56,447 nucleotides of DNA from assembly GCA_900539505.1 (NCBI GenBank), contig UQCL01000006.1:1-56447 (forward strand), in the 5' to 3' direction. This document shows, piece by piece, positions 1-8,036 of the stretch. The notes beneath the pieces are model-generated. The model worked only from the letters and a program-made list of their open reading frames with translations. It made no database searches and had not been told where the DNA came from. The position numbers and the translations under genes were made by a program. The DNA comes from an uncultured Campylobacter sp. GTDB taxonomy: Bacteria; Campylobacterota; Campylobacteria; Campylobacterales; Campylobacteraceae. Numbering within the stretch: position 1 is the first letter of the stretch; each line of letters starts with the position of its first letter.

Positions 1-26
1 GGCTCGGAGATGTGTATAAGAGACAG
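1..26 (+). other. Nextera sequencing adapter remnant
   Basis: The first 26 bases match the 3' part of the Illumina Nextera read-2 adapter. Bases 8-26 are the 19-bp Tn5 mosaic end AGATGTGTATAAGAGACAG. This is untrimmed library sequence and not genome, so the contig really begins near base 27. It should not be read as a transposon. Confidence 0.97.
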
Positions 27-150
27 ATATTTAAGTAGATTAATATGTGCATTTTAAATAGAATTTGCTAATGGAAATTGAGCAAGAGAGTAGACTTACT
101 GTAATTTAAAGGGTTAAAAATTTTTAAGTGATCAAGCAAATACCGTTATA

Positions 151-160
151 TTTGATATAA
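151..160 (+). promoter_or_regulatory. Extended -10 promoter element
   Basis: TTTGATATAA matches the campylobacter sigma-70 extended -10 pattern (TTTGnTATAAT-like). It lies in an AT-rich stretch about 75 bases upstream of the small ORF at 236. A second weaker box, TACAAT at 202-207, lies closer to the gene. Transcription start is not known. Confidence 0.4.
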
Positions 161-235
161 AAAGATAACCCCTATCAACAAAACCTAAAACTATTTTCGC
201 TACAATGCCTTGTAAATTTTATGAAAGGGCGAAAA

Positions 236-427
236 ATGAGTAAAATTTACAATCTAAACGCCGACACGAAAGTGATCGCCAAAAGTGTCGTTAGCAAGAG
301 AATTTTTGATTGCGAGAATGCTCACGTCGACGTGTTCGCCTTTAACGATGCCAAGTGCAAGATCTTATTAGCGCGAGACAAAAGTATCGGTAAGAGACGC
401 CAGATAAATACGGCGCAATTACTTTAA
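236..427 (+). CDS. Small hypothetical protein (63 aa)
   Basis: A 63-residue ORF starting MSKIYNLNAD. I chose the ATG at 236 over the in-frame ATG at 221 because the purine-rich GAAAGGG just before it makes a ribosome-binding site at suitable distance, whereas the 221 start has none. The product has no signal peptide or membrane segment, and is basic towards its C-terminus (KSIGKRRQ). I recognise no family. It stands alone at the contig edge, with a promoter-like box upstream, and points away from the trp operon. It could be a complete small protein or the N-terminal remnant of a longer gene. Confidence 0.4.
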   Translation: MSKIYNLNADTKVIAKSVVSKRIFDCENAHVDVFAFNDAKCKILLARDKSIGKRRQINTAQLL

Positions 428-791
428 ATTTAAAAATATGCTGCCTAAAAAATCTGCGTGGTATAGAAATTAACCACCTATTAGTACATAGCCATAAATT
501 AATTAAAGAGAATAAATCACTTAAGCGATCGAAATTTGTGCGGATAAATTTGTCTGAAAAGCATAGATTCAAGTGGTGATTTATCAGTACCGAGCACCAC
601 GCAAATAGCGTAAATTTAAAAGTAATAAATTGCGCTGCGTTCTTTGCGCGCAAACAAAAAGAACGACGGATAAATTTGAACAGAATGATACATAGTCGCA
701 TGCGGTGAGATAATCTTATTTTATTCTCGGCTGTCTACGATGCGCGTATCAGCAAGGCGGTATGTGCTATACCGGCAAGGTCGCAGCGAGT
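428..791. other. Gap between small ORF and trpF
   Basis: AT-richer than the rest of the window, with several RAATTY words. An open frame of 119 codons on the minus strand (342-701) has no recognisable protein character or ribosome-binding site and overlaps the small ORF; I do not call it. No RNA gene was recognised. No trpB or trpA follows trpF in the space available. Confidence 0.5.
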
Positions 792-2459
792 TCAGTCTGC
801 CGCGCCGTCCGCGCTTTCGATTGTTCGCAAAATTTCGCTTATCTTTTGCGGATCTTTGATGCCTCGCGCATCCTCCACGCAGCTGTTTAGATCGATAGCG
901 TAGGGGCTCAGCGCGAGCGCTTCAAGTATATTTTGCGCACCGATACCGCCTGCGAGAATAAAAGAGATCGCGCCGCCTTTGGAAGCGGTGCTACACTTAT
1001 CCGCGCTATCATCCTTTGCGGCACCTAACTTGCCTACTTCGCCGCCGTCATTCGCAATATTTGGCGCGCCCGCCTCATAGTCGTTTGCGCCGCAATGATC
1101 GGAGCCCTCCTTCGCGGGCTCTATATTGTTTGACTGAGTAGCAGTACACGCACTGGCTCCGCACTCCTCGCTATTCTTTGCATCGCAGCCATAATTTTCT
1201 ATTGCAGGTTTTGCCTCGCTTGATCGGGCGACATCACGCACAATTCTGCTGGCCTCGTCGTCATTAGCGGCACGGTGATTGTCGCTTTCTATGGGCTTTG
1301 TGCCGCTGTTTCCGACACACTCTGCGTAAAATTTTTCCTCGCCGAGATTCTCACAGATTGCATTGCGCTCAAAATCGTCTCTTGCGTCGTCTGTGCTTTG
1401 CATTGTGTTGCCCGCGCAGTTTTTTTCATCGCTCGTTGCGCCGTCTCGTCCTTGGTAGCCAAGCCCAGCGCGTCGCAGCAGATCCCAGTCGAAGCTCACG
1501 CCGTTACCGCCCAAGCTCACTCCTTTGGCATCGAATAAGATCCGATCGAAGCTCAAGCCCTCAAGCGGCGGCATTTCAGCGCCGATGCTTAGCACCTGCC
1601 ACGCCTCTACGCCCGCCGCGTTGAGGTGCGCTTTGAAATCCGCGCTTATGCGTCCGTAAATCTGAGCGCAGTCTAGCTTGCAAGCCTCGCAAATTTTTAA
1701 AATTTGCTCCTCGTTTAGAGCTTCCGTATCTAAAATTTCAGAATTTAAATCTTTTACCGAGACGGACACAGCGCAGTTTGCGTTTAAATTTACGCTCAAA
1801 TCGTCGCGCTGCTTTTCGCAGAATTCCGCGGCTTCGTAAAATTCTACGCCGCCGCTCTTGCTCGCGTAAATTTTATCTTTGCAAATTTTATCGCCGCGAG
1901 TTTTGTCGCTCAAATTTTTGCAGGCGGCGACGCTGTGTTTTTCAGAGCTCAAAGCAAAAACTCCGACGCACTTTGCGCCGTTTTCATGCGCGATGCGTGC
2001 AATCTCGCGCGCTGTATCTATACTCACGCGGCGCTTGGAGCTTGATACGAATATCACGCCTAAAAATTCCACGCGCACGCCCGAGTCGTCGCCCTGGCTT
2101 CGCGAACCGCTGCCAAAATTTTTATCACAATCACAATTCTGCTCGCACGTAAAATTTGCGTGATCTTGCGTGCGGCATGCGGAATTCTCGCCGCTCTGAT
2201 TAAAATTTTGCGCGAAATTTTGGCCGTCAGAATTGAAATTTCGCGCAAAATTCTCGGCGTCTGAATTAAAATTCCGCCTAGAATTTTCGCCGCAAAAATT
2301 AGGAGTTTTCATCGAGCTTTCGCCGCCCGATTGCAGTAAATTTTTAGCATCGTCCGCGTGCTCTAAATTTGCGTATAAAGCCGAGCTGCACGCCAGCACG
2401 GCGCGGGCTTCGGCGGCGCTTTTGATGCCGCAAATTTTGATCTTACTTTTGTACGACAT
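792..2459 (-). CDS. trpF: Phosphoribosylanthranilate isomerase TrpF, with three large insertions
   Basis: Catalyses the Amadori rearrangement of phosphoribosylanthranilate in tryptophan synthesis. The core is intact but scattered: KICGI at residues 8-12 (general base Cys10), LGVIFVSSSKRRVS at 133-146, VGVFA at 165-169, ILKICEACKLDCAQIYG at about 253-269, RILFDAKG with catalytic Asp310, GGNGVSFDW at 317-325, FILAGGIG at 500-507 and DLNSCVE at 523-529. A normal TrpF has about 200 residues; this one has 555. The extra sequence sits in three loops: about 42-129 (Asn-Phe repeats), 171-246 and 331-496. The reading frame is open throughout and all insertions are multiples of three, so the gene is probably expressed. 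It is last in the trpE-trpGD-methyltransferase-trpF operon, and its start overlaps the methyltransferase end by 17 bases. Confidence 0.9.
   Translation of the reverse strand: MSYKSKIKICGIKSAAEARAVLACSSALYANLEHADDAKNLLQSGGESSMKTPNFCGENSRRNFNSDAENFARNFNSDGQNFAQNFNQSGENSACRTQDHANFTCEQNCDCDKNFGSGSRSQGDDSGVRVEFLGVIFVSSSKRRVSIDTAREIARIAHENGAKCVGVFALSSEKHSVAACKNLSDKTRGDKICKDKIYASKSGGVEFYEAAEFCEKQRDDLSVNLNANCAVSVSVKDLNSEILDTEALNEEQILKICEACKLDCAQIYGRISADFKAHLNAAGVEAWQVLSIGAEMPPLEGLSFDRILFDAKGVSLGGNGVSFDWDLLRRAGLGYQGRDGATSDEKNCAGNTMQSTDDARDDFERNAICENLGEEKFYAECVGNSGTKPIESDNHRAANDDEASRIVRDVARSSEAKPAIENYGCDAKNSEECGASACTATQSNNIEPAKEGSDHCGANDYEAGAPNIANDGGEVGKLGAAKDDSADKCSTASKGGAISFILAGGIGAQNILEALALSPYAIDLNSCVEDARGIKDPQKISEILRTIESADGAAD
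2182..2286 (-). repeat. 33-bp tandem repeat of RAATTY words inside trpF
   Basis: RAATTY words begin at 2182, 2203, 2215, 2236, 2248, 2269 and 2281, so spacings alternate exactly 21, 12, 21, 12, 21, 12. This is a 33-bp (11-codon) unit repeated about three times, with two words per unit. It encodes the alternating Asn-Phe motifs of TrpF insertion 1 (residues about 58-93). Further words at 2116 and 2152 keep the same reading phase. Unit copies are diverged between the words while the words themselves are kept. Confidence 0.9.
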
Positions 2460-3564
2460 ATAAAAATTCCGTCACGTAAAGCTCACGCGCGTTTAAATTT
2501 CTGCTCGCGCGGTAGGTCGGATAGCGGATCGCTATCGTGCGCACGGAGCCGATGTGCGCGAGGTTTTTTAAAAATTCCGCCTTAGAGATAAAGCCCTCGG
2601 AATTAAAAGAGATTATTAAAAATTTCGCCGGAAATTCCGCCAGCAGCGCGAAAAATTCCTCCGCGGCGCTTGATTTTTTATTATAAGCCGAGCGGTTCCA
2701 GTCTGCGGGGATCCCAGAGACCCTACTAAGCCCCGCAGCATTTGGGCGCTTGCCCTCGTTTATAAAATCCGTGATCAAATTTAGCATGAAATAGTTCGAG
2801 CCGTAGGGATGCTGATTGTAAGGGGGGTCGAAATACGCGACATCAAGCTGCGAAAAGCGCTCGCGCGCGCTCTGTGCAAAGCGCGCGGCGTCCTCTTGAA
2901 AGACCGCGCTTTCGCAGGCGAAATTTGAAAGCACCGGCAGGCGCAGGGAAATTTCGCCCATTATGCGGGCTAGCGCGTTTTCGCCGCTGCCGCCGAACTT
3001 GCCCACGCCCACTTTGTCCTTGTAAAAGCCCTTAAAAACGCCGCCCGTGTTTGAGTGGATGCTCGCCTCGCTAAGCAGCGGCGCGGTGAAAAAATCGCGA
3101 AATTTTTGCGGGATTTTGCTAATCTGCTCGCAAAGCCCGCCCAAAATTAGGGCGTTTCGGCGCGTGTAAAAAGCGCGCTCGCCCGCCTTGATATCCTCAT
3201 CGTCCTTCGGCGCGTACAGCTCGCTAAAAAAGCTCTCCTTCGGCGTAAAATTTCTTAAAATTTCAGCATGCAGCTCGTTCAAATCCCGCCACAGCTCGTC
3301 GCTGAAATTTGAAAGATAGCAGGAATTTATCGCGCGCGAGTAGCCCTCCAGATCGTTTGCGATCACGAGGTTTGAGTGTGCTTTAGCCAGGCGCGCGACG
3401 ATGCCGCTGCCGCTAAATACGTCCGCGAAGCTGATCTTGTCCCGCCCAAGCTCTGCCTTAATCTCGCAGATCGCCCGCTCTATAGGCGCTAGCAGCGAGC
3501 GCTTGTTGCCCAGATAGCTGATGAGCTGCTCGCTTAAAAACTCCCTCTTTTCGCCGCTAGCCAT
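2443..3564 (-). CDS. Adenine-specific DNA methyltransferase, candidate CtsM-type orphan enzyme
   Basis: A 373-residue DNA N6-adenine methyltransferase of the D12/MboII-like type. The N-terminus carries QLISYLGNKRSLL (target/SAM-pocket region), then FADVFSGSGIVARLAK (the SAM-binding FxGxG-like motif) and the catalytic motif DPPYN near residue 247. No restriction endonuclease gene adjoins it, so it looks solitary. It starts on the base after the trpGD stop and overlaps trpF by 17 bases, so it is cotranscribed with tryptophan genes. In C. jejuni the orphan methyltransferase CtsM (Cj0208) methylates RAATTY and marks DNA for transformation. The general architecture and the extreme RAATTY density here make that identity plausible, but I cannot align the sequences, so the specificity is inferred. 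Confidence 0.75.
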   Translation of the reverse strand: MASGEKREFLSEQLISYLGNKRSLLAPIERAICEIKAELGRDKISFADVFSGSGIVARLAKAHSNLVIANDLEGYSRAINSCYLSNFSDELWRDLNELHAEILRNFTPKESFFSELYAPKDDEDIKAGERAFYTRRNALILGGLCEQISKIPQKFRDFFTAPLLSEASIHSNTGGVFKGFYKDKVGVGKFGGSGENALARIMGEISLRLPVLSNFACESAVFQEDAARFAQSARERFSQLDVAYFDPPYNQHPYGSNYFMLNLITDFINEGKRPNAAGLSRVSGIPADWNRSAYNKKSSAAEEFFALLAEFPAKFLIISFNSEGFISKAEFLKNLAHIGSVRTIAIRYPTYRASRNLNARELYVTEFLYVVQK

Positions 3565-5178
3565 CTAAGCTCTCGCTCCTACGTAGTTTTCGTAAAATTC
3601 CCACGTCTTGCCCGATCCAATCGCCTCTAAAATCAGCGGCTTAGCCTCCGCAGGGCTTGCTACGACATCGGCGCAGTATAACGCAAACATCGCGTTTAGC
3701 ACGACGATATCAAATTTCGGTCCGCCGAGCTCGCCTTTTAAAATTTGCTTTAAAGTTTTGGCGTTAGCCTCGCCGTCGCCGCCTTCTATATCGCCGTGAA
3801 ATGCGCGTTTAAAGCCGAACTGCTCGGGACTTACGCGGTATTCTAAAATTTTGCCGTCCTTGACCTCGTGGATTAGTGTCTCGTCGCATAGGCTGATCTC
3901 ATCCATGCCGTCCATGCCGTGCACCACTAAAGCGTGCTTGCGTCCTAAAATCATCAGCGTTTCGGCGATGAGCCCGTTTACTTCCTCCAGATAATTGCCT
4001 ACGATCTGATTGCTTAGGCTTAAATTTGGATTTAAAAGCGGCCCCATTATATTAAAGACGGTGCCTATTTTTAGGCGGTTTCGCACCTCTTTTACCTCGG
4101 CGGTGATCTTGTGAAAAAACGGCGCGTGAAAAAACGCTAGCCCTGTGCGATCTAGCAGCGCCCTAATCTGCGCAAGATCGCTAAGTAGCGGCACGCCCAA
4201 AGCATCCAGAGCATCGGAGCTTCCCGATCTGCTGGTAATCGCGCGGTTGCCGTGCTTGGCGACGCGCACGCCGAAGCTTGCCGCGATAAAGGCCACGGTC
4301 GTGGAGATATTGATCGTCTTTAGCCTATCGCCGCCCGTACCTACGATGTCAAACATCGGACTCGGATCGTCGTAGGTGATCGAGTATTTTAAGATACTGC
4401 GCACGAGTGCCGTGAGGCTGCTTGGATAGAGCGATTTTTCGCTGATCAGCACGAGCAACCCGGCGAGCTGCACGATGTCGTAATCCTGCTCGTAAAGCGC
4501 CTTGCAAATGACCGCATAATCGTCGCTGTCTAGCGGAAAGCCCTTTTGTAGCTTCAACATAAACGGGGCGAAATTTACCACGAGTTTCTCCTTTAAAATT
4601 ATCTTTTTGCCGTAATTGATGAAATTTTCGATGATCTTTTTGCCGTATTGAGTAAAAAAGCTCTCGGGATGAAATTGAATGCCGAAAACCGGCTTACTTC
4701 GGTGCTTCATCGCCATTATAATGCCGTCATTTTCGCTCTTTGCTAAAATTTCAAACTCGCGCGGCAGCGTGGCTTCGTCCACATAAAGCGAGTGGTAGCG
4801 CATAACTTCGAATTTACGCGGCAGCCCGCTAAAAAGCACGCCGTCACTAAAAATTTCGATCGCCGAGCTCTTGCCGTGCAGCGGCACCTCCAGCTGCTTT
4901 ATCTCCGCGCCCGCTGCATATCCGATCGCCTGATGCCCCAGGCACACGCCTAAAATCGGCACGTCCAAATCCGCGCGCAAAATCTCTAAGCAAACGCCGC
5001 TGTCTTTTGGGTGATTTGGCCCGGGGCTTAGGATTATGTGAGATGGGGCAAGCTCGCGCACCTGCTGCAGCGTTATCTCGTCGTTGCGAAAGTAGCGCAC
5101 CTCCTCATCGCTTAACTCCAAAATATATTGATAAATATTAAAAACGAAGCTGTCGTAATTATCTATCATTAAAATCAA
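3565..5178 (-). CDS. trpGD: Anthranilate synthase glutaminase / anthranilate phosphoribosyltransferase fusion
   Basis: A bifunctional tryptophan-synthesis protein of 537 residues. The N-terminal class-I glutamine amidotransferase (about 1-190) shows LGVCLGHQAIG with nucleophile Cys79 and FGIQFHPES with the His/Glu pair; it supplies ammonia to TrpE. The C-terminal TrpD domain (about 205-537) shows DIVGTGGD, the phosphoribosyl-diphosphate loop, NISTTVAF, HGNRAITSRSGSSD and KIGTVFNIMGPLLNP. TrpGD fusions are normal in Campylobacter. The start is a TTG at 5178: it gives the family-typical MILMIDNYDSF and sits seven bases after AAGGA, whereas the ATG at 5169 is too far from it. No low-complexity insertions are seen, unlike its neighbours TrpE and TrpF. 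Confidence 0.95.
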   Translation of the reverse strand: MILMIDNYDSFVFNIYQYILELSDEEVRYFRNDEITLQQVRELAPSHIILSPGPNHPKDSGVCLEILRADLDVPILGVCLGHQAIGYAAGAEIKQLEVPLHGKSSAIEIFSDGVLFSGLPRKFEVMRYHSLYVDEATLPREFEILAKSENDGIIMAMKHRSKPVFGIQFHPESFFTQYGKKIIENFINYGKKIILKEKLVVNFAPFMLKLQKGFPLDSDDYAVICKALYEQDYDIVQLAGLLVLISEKSLYPSSLTALVRSILKYSITYDDPSPMFDIVGTGGDRLKTINISTTVAFIAASFGVRVAKHGNRAITSRSGSSDALDALGVPLLSDLAQIRALLDRTGLAFFHAPFFHKITAEVKEVRNRLKIGTVFNIMGPLLNPNLSLSNQIVGNYLEEVNGLIAETLMILGRKHALVVHGMDGMDEISLCDETLIHEVKDGKILEYRVSPEQFGFKRAFHGDIEGGDGEANAKTLKQILKGELGGPKFDIVVLNAMFALYCADVVASPAEAKPLILEAIGSGKTWEFYENYVGARA

Positions 5179-5462
5179 AATTTTATCCTTTTTTAGGGCG
5201 TTTGCGCCTTTTTAAAATTCTAAATAGTTTAAATTTAACCTCTTTTCGGCGAACAAATCCGATGCCGCTTTAACGCCGCTAGCGGGCTAAATTTAAAATT
5301 CCGTCTGCGGCATTACCACATCTGTCGCGACGTTGCGCGTTTTGCGGTGCCGAATGAAGCTAGCCGTAAATTTTAACACTCTCGCAGCAAACACGCTTTT
5401 AAATTTAGCCGAATCAGACTCGCGCCGAAAAGCGGCGCATCTGATCGGTAAATTTAAAGCGT
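5179..5462. other. trpE-trpGD spacer
   Basis: 284 bases inside the operon, unusually long for this genome. It contains several AAATTT/AAATTC words and no convincing ORF, leader peptide or Trp-codon run. I see no attenuator-like paired hairpins. Confidence 0.5.
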
Positions 5463-7178
5463 CTAAACTTCCTCGCATAGCTCCTCGATCGCTTTTAGCG
5501 GGCTTTTGCGTTTTTTGCAGATCTCCGCGTATTCGCTCTTTGGCGAGCTGTCGTAAACTATACCCGCGCCCGCGCCGATAAATACGAGATTGTTTAGCCC
5601 TTCGTAGCCGAAATTCTCCGCGCTAAATTTAGCGACCTCAAACCGCATCGCGCGGCTAAAATGCGGCTCGCTTTCTAAATTTAGCGCCCCGCCGCCTGCG
5701 CGAGCTTTTAAATTTAACGTCGCCTCGTGCTCGCCTGTACGAGCTAAATTTTGCGTCTCGCCGCTGCCCTTTTGCGCTGCGGCATCGCAAAACTCTGTCG
5801 TTTCGGGATTTTCGCCGTCGCAAAGCTCCGTCGCTTCGGACTTCTCCTCGCCGCAAGCAGAGTTTAAATTTAAATTGGAATTTCGCTTAGAGTTCTCGTC
5901 TGAGCAGAAATTTTGCCCGCCGCGATTTACGAAGATTGCCGAACGAATCAAGATCGCCTGCATCACGTCGCCGTTAAAGCGCCAAAATCCGATTCCGCCG
6001 CCGTAGATGCCGCGCTCGTAGCGCTCCAGCTCATTTATGATCTGCATCGCGCGAATCTTCGGGCTGCCGCTTAGCGTGCCCGCAGGAAAGATAGTGCCGA
6101 GCACCTCAAACGCGCTTACTCCGCGCGGTTTGCTGCCGTAAATCTCGCTTACGATGTGCATCACGCTTTCGTAGCGCACGACGCGCATCGCATTTTGCAC
6201 CCGCACCGAGGCGGGCGCAGCGAATTTGCCGATGTCGTTGCGAGCTAGATCAATGAGCATCCGATGCTCCGCAAGCTCCTTTTCGTCGCTTAAAAGCTCG
6301 CGCTCAAGCGCCGCGTCGGCTTTGGCATTCGCGCCTCTGCTGCGTGTGCCCGCGATGGGAGCTACGAAAATTTCGTCCTTTTTGATCTCCATAATGAGCT
6401 CGGGGCTGGAGCCCGCGACGCAACCGTACGGCGTCGGGAAGTGAAACATATAGGGACTCGGATTGTTCTTTTTGAGTCGCTCGTAAAACTCCAGACTGCC
6501 TAGATTCGTACCGACTTCTAAAATTTCGCCCAGCACGACCTGAAACACGTCGCCGCTTTTTATCTTTTCTTTTGCAGCCTCGACCATCGCACTAAAATGC
6601 GACTCCTCGGCGCCCAGATCGGTTAAAATTTTAAATTTAAGCTCTTTTTTCTTAGGCTCGGGCTTCGCCGCGGCTTGCGATTTCGATCCTATTTTTATCG
6701 CGGCGTCCGCTCTTGCGGCACTCTGCGGCGTGCCTTCCGCTTCGGCGGAGCTTTGCTGCGAAGCTTGCGGGCTAAGCTCGCGCAGGCTTTCGTAAATTCT
6801 AGTGTCTTTGCCGTAAAAATCGTAAATTTTGCTGATTTTATCGTAGTGCAGATAGTTTGCGGCATCGGCGTAAAAAAACGGCGGGAAGTCATACAGCGTC
6901 TGCTTCGGCGCGCCGATATTTTCAAATGCGCGCACGATGTCGTAGCCCAAAACGCCGAAAAGTCCTGCAAAGCTCGCGTTTTTAAACTCGCTCGCGCCTT
7001 CTTTTGCGCCCTTTACCTCATCAAATTTAAGCCTCAAAGCCTCAAAACTCATCTTAAATCCGTCGAAATAATCGCAATCTATGCCGATGATGACCTGCCT
7101 GTCGTCCTCTGCGAGGTAGCTTTGCGGATGCGTCTTTAAAATTTCGCGGTAGTAAAAAAGCGGCTCTTCTAAAAGCAT
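5463..7178 (-). CDS. trpE: Anthranilate synthase component I TrpE, with low-complexity insertions
   Basis: Makes anthranilate from chorismate using ammonia from TrpG. Residue numbers count from an upstream in-frame ATG at 7205. The chorismate-binding domain is complete: SGDVFQVVLGE at about 217-227, PSPYMFHF, SSPEL, PIAGTRSRG (283-291), LAEHRMLIDLARND (311-324), FPAGTLSGSPKIRAM (373-387) and YGGGIGFWRFNGD. Two segments are extra: a Gln/Ala/Lys-rich linker at about 147-187, and about 429-520, placed just before the conserved GAGAGIVYDS, which includes an imperfect 11-residue repeat (EATELCDGENP / ETTEFCDAAAQ). I place the start at 7178: it follows GTAAGGACGAAA, while the ATG at 7205 overlaps a TATAAT box. 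First gene of the trp operon. Confidence 0.93.
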   Translation of the reverse strand: MLLEEPLFYYREILKTHPQSYLAEDDRQVIIGIDCDYFDGFKMSFEALRLKFDEVKGAKEGASEFKNASFAGLFGVLGYDIVRAFENIGAPKQTLYDFPPFFYADAANYLHYDKISKIYDFYGKDTRIYESLRELSPQASQQSSAEAEGTPQSAARADAAIKIGSKSQAAAKPEPKKKELKFKILTDLGAEESHFSAMVEAAKEKIKSGDVFQVVLGEILEVGTNLGSLEFYERLKKNNPSPYMFHFPTPYGCVAGSSPELIMEIKKDEIFVAPIAGTRSRGANAKADAALERELLSDEKELAEHRMLIDLARNDIGKFAAPASVRVQNAMRVVRYESVMHIVSEIYGSKPRGVSAFEVLGTIFPAGTLSGSPKIRAMQIINELERYERGIYGGGIGFWRFNGDVMQAILIRSAIFVNRGGQNFCSDENSKRNSNLNLNSACGEEKSEATELCDGENPETTEFCDAAAQKGSGETQNLARTGEHEATLNLKARAGGGALNLESEPHFSRAMRFEVAKFSAENFGYEGLNNLVFIGAGAGIVYDSSPKSEYAEICKKRKSPLKAIEELCEEV

Positions 7179-7203
7179 TTTCGTCCTTACAATTTTTAGC
7201 GCC

Positions 7204-7209
7204 ATTATA
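7204..7209 (-). promoter_or_regulatory. -10 box of the trp operon
   Basis: TATAAT on the minus strand, preceded by GCAGCG. It lies about 26 bases upstream of the chosen trpE start and overlaps the alternative upstream ATG, which argues against that ATG. No clear -35 box, as is usual in campylobacters. Confidence 0.55.
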
Positions 7210-7276
7210 CGCTGCTTAGCTTAAATTTGAGCGGGCGGCGCGAGCTCAGGCTGGCTTAGTCCAAGCAAAATTTTAG

Positions 7277-7282
7277 TAAAAT
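7277..7282 (+). promoter_or_regulatory. -10 box upstream of yaaA
   Basis: TAAAAT within TTTTAGTAAAAT, 22 bases before the yaaA ATG. AAGGAG at 7294-7299 is the ribosome-binding site. Together with the trp -10 box this makes 7206-7304 a divergent promoter region. Confidence 0.4.
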
Positions 7283-7304
7283 TAGCAAATTTCAAGGAGA
7301 ACGT

Positions 7305-8036
7305 ATGAAAATTTTATTTTCCCCAAGCGAGATGAAAAGCGAGCTGGGCGGCGACACGCGCATTTGCGAGCGAAATTTCATCTTTGCAGATCTTTACGAA
7401 AAGCGCCTGCAGATGCTGCGCGCCTACGCGGATTTCGTGGATAAAGCAAGCGAAGCGGAGCTTTGCAAGCTTTTCGGGCTGAAAAAATGGGATGCCGCCC
7501 TACGCGAAAATATCTTTGAAAAAGGCTGCACAAAGGCGCTTTTGCGCTACACGGGCACCGCGTATCGCGCCCTAGGCTACGCGTCGCTAAGCCCTGGCGC
7601 GCAGGAGTTTGCGGAGCGAAATACGATAATTTTTTCAAACCTTTTCGGCCCCGTGCTGGGCGGCGACGCGCTACCGAACTACAAGCTCAAACAGGGCGAA
7701 AAATTCGGCGGCATAGACGCGGCGAAATTTTATCGCGACAGCTTTTCTGCCGCGCTGGATCGGTATCTGGCGGATGAGTGCGTCGTGGATCTGCGCGCGG
7801 GATTTTACGAAAAATTTTATGAGATGAAGCGCGAATATTTGAGTTTTAGTTTCATCAAAGGCGGCAAGGTGCTGAGCCACTACGCCAAGGCCTGGCGCGG
7901 TAAGGTATTGCGCGAAATAGCTATTGCCCGCGCTTGCAGCGAGGCGGAGGTGCTCGCGCTGCGCTTGGGCGGCGCTTCCGTGCTAGAGATCAAACAGATC
8001 GGACTAAAAAAAGAGATCGTGCTGGAAATTTCATAA
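7305..8036 (+). CDS. yaaA: YaaA/DUF328 family peroxide-stress protein
   Basis: 243 residues, the usual length for the UPF0246/YaaA family, a cytoplasmic DNA-binding protein that in E. coli lowers free iron and protects DNA during peroxide stress. Supporting segments: KILFSPSEMK at the N-terminus, FSNLFGPVLGGDALPNYKLK near 108-127 (the family's conserved Pro/Tyr-rich middle), and the C-terminal region around FSFIKGGKVLSHYAKAWRGK. It is transcribed alone, divergently from trpE, with a good AAGGAG five bases before the ATG. Downstream is the large RAATTY-rich gap. Assignment rests on recognised family segments, not on an alignment. Confidence 0.85.
   Translation: MKILFSPSEMKSELGGDTRICERNFIFADLYEKRLQMLRAYADFVDKASEAELCKLFGLKKWDAALRENIFEKGCTKALLRYTGTAYRALGYASLSPGAQEFAERNTIIFSNLFGPVLGGDALPNYKLKQGEKFGGIDAAKFYRDSFSAALDRYLADECVVDLRAGFYEKFYEMKREYLSFSFIKGGKVLSHYAKAWRGKVLREIAIARACSEAEVLALRLGGASVLEIKQIGLKKEIVLEIS

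Noticed and set aside
1..26. Tn5-type transposon end
   Set aside because: The 19-bp mosaic end is joined to the Nextera adapter, so it is a library artefact.
342..701. 119-codon minus-strand frame
   Set aside because: Overlaps the small ORF, no ribosome-binding site, composition unlike protein, no family features.
792..2459. Intein or split gene as explanation for the TrpF insertions
   Set aside because: No intein motifs (N-terminal Cys/Ser block A, His-Asn end) and the inserts are low-complexity repeats with no intron boundaries.
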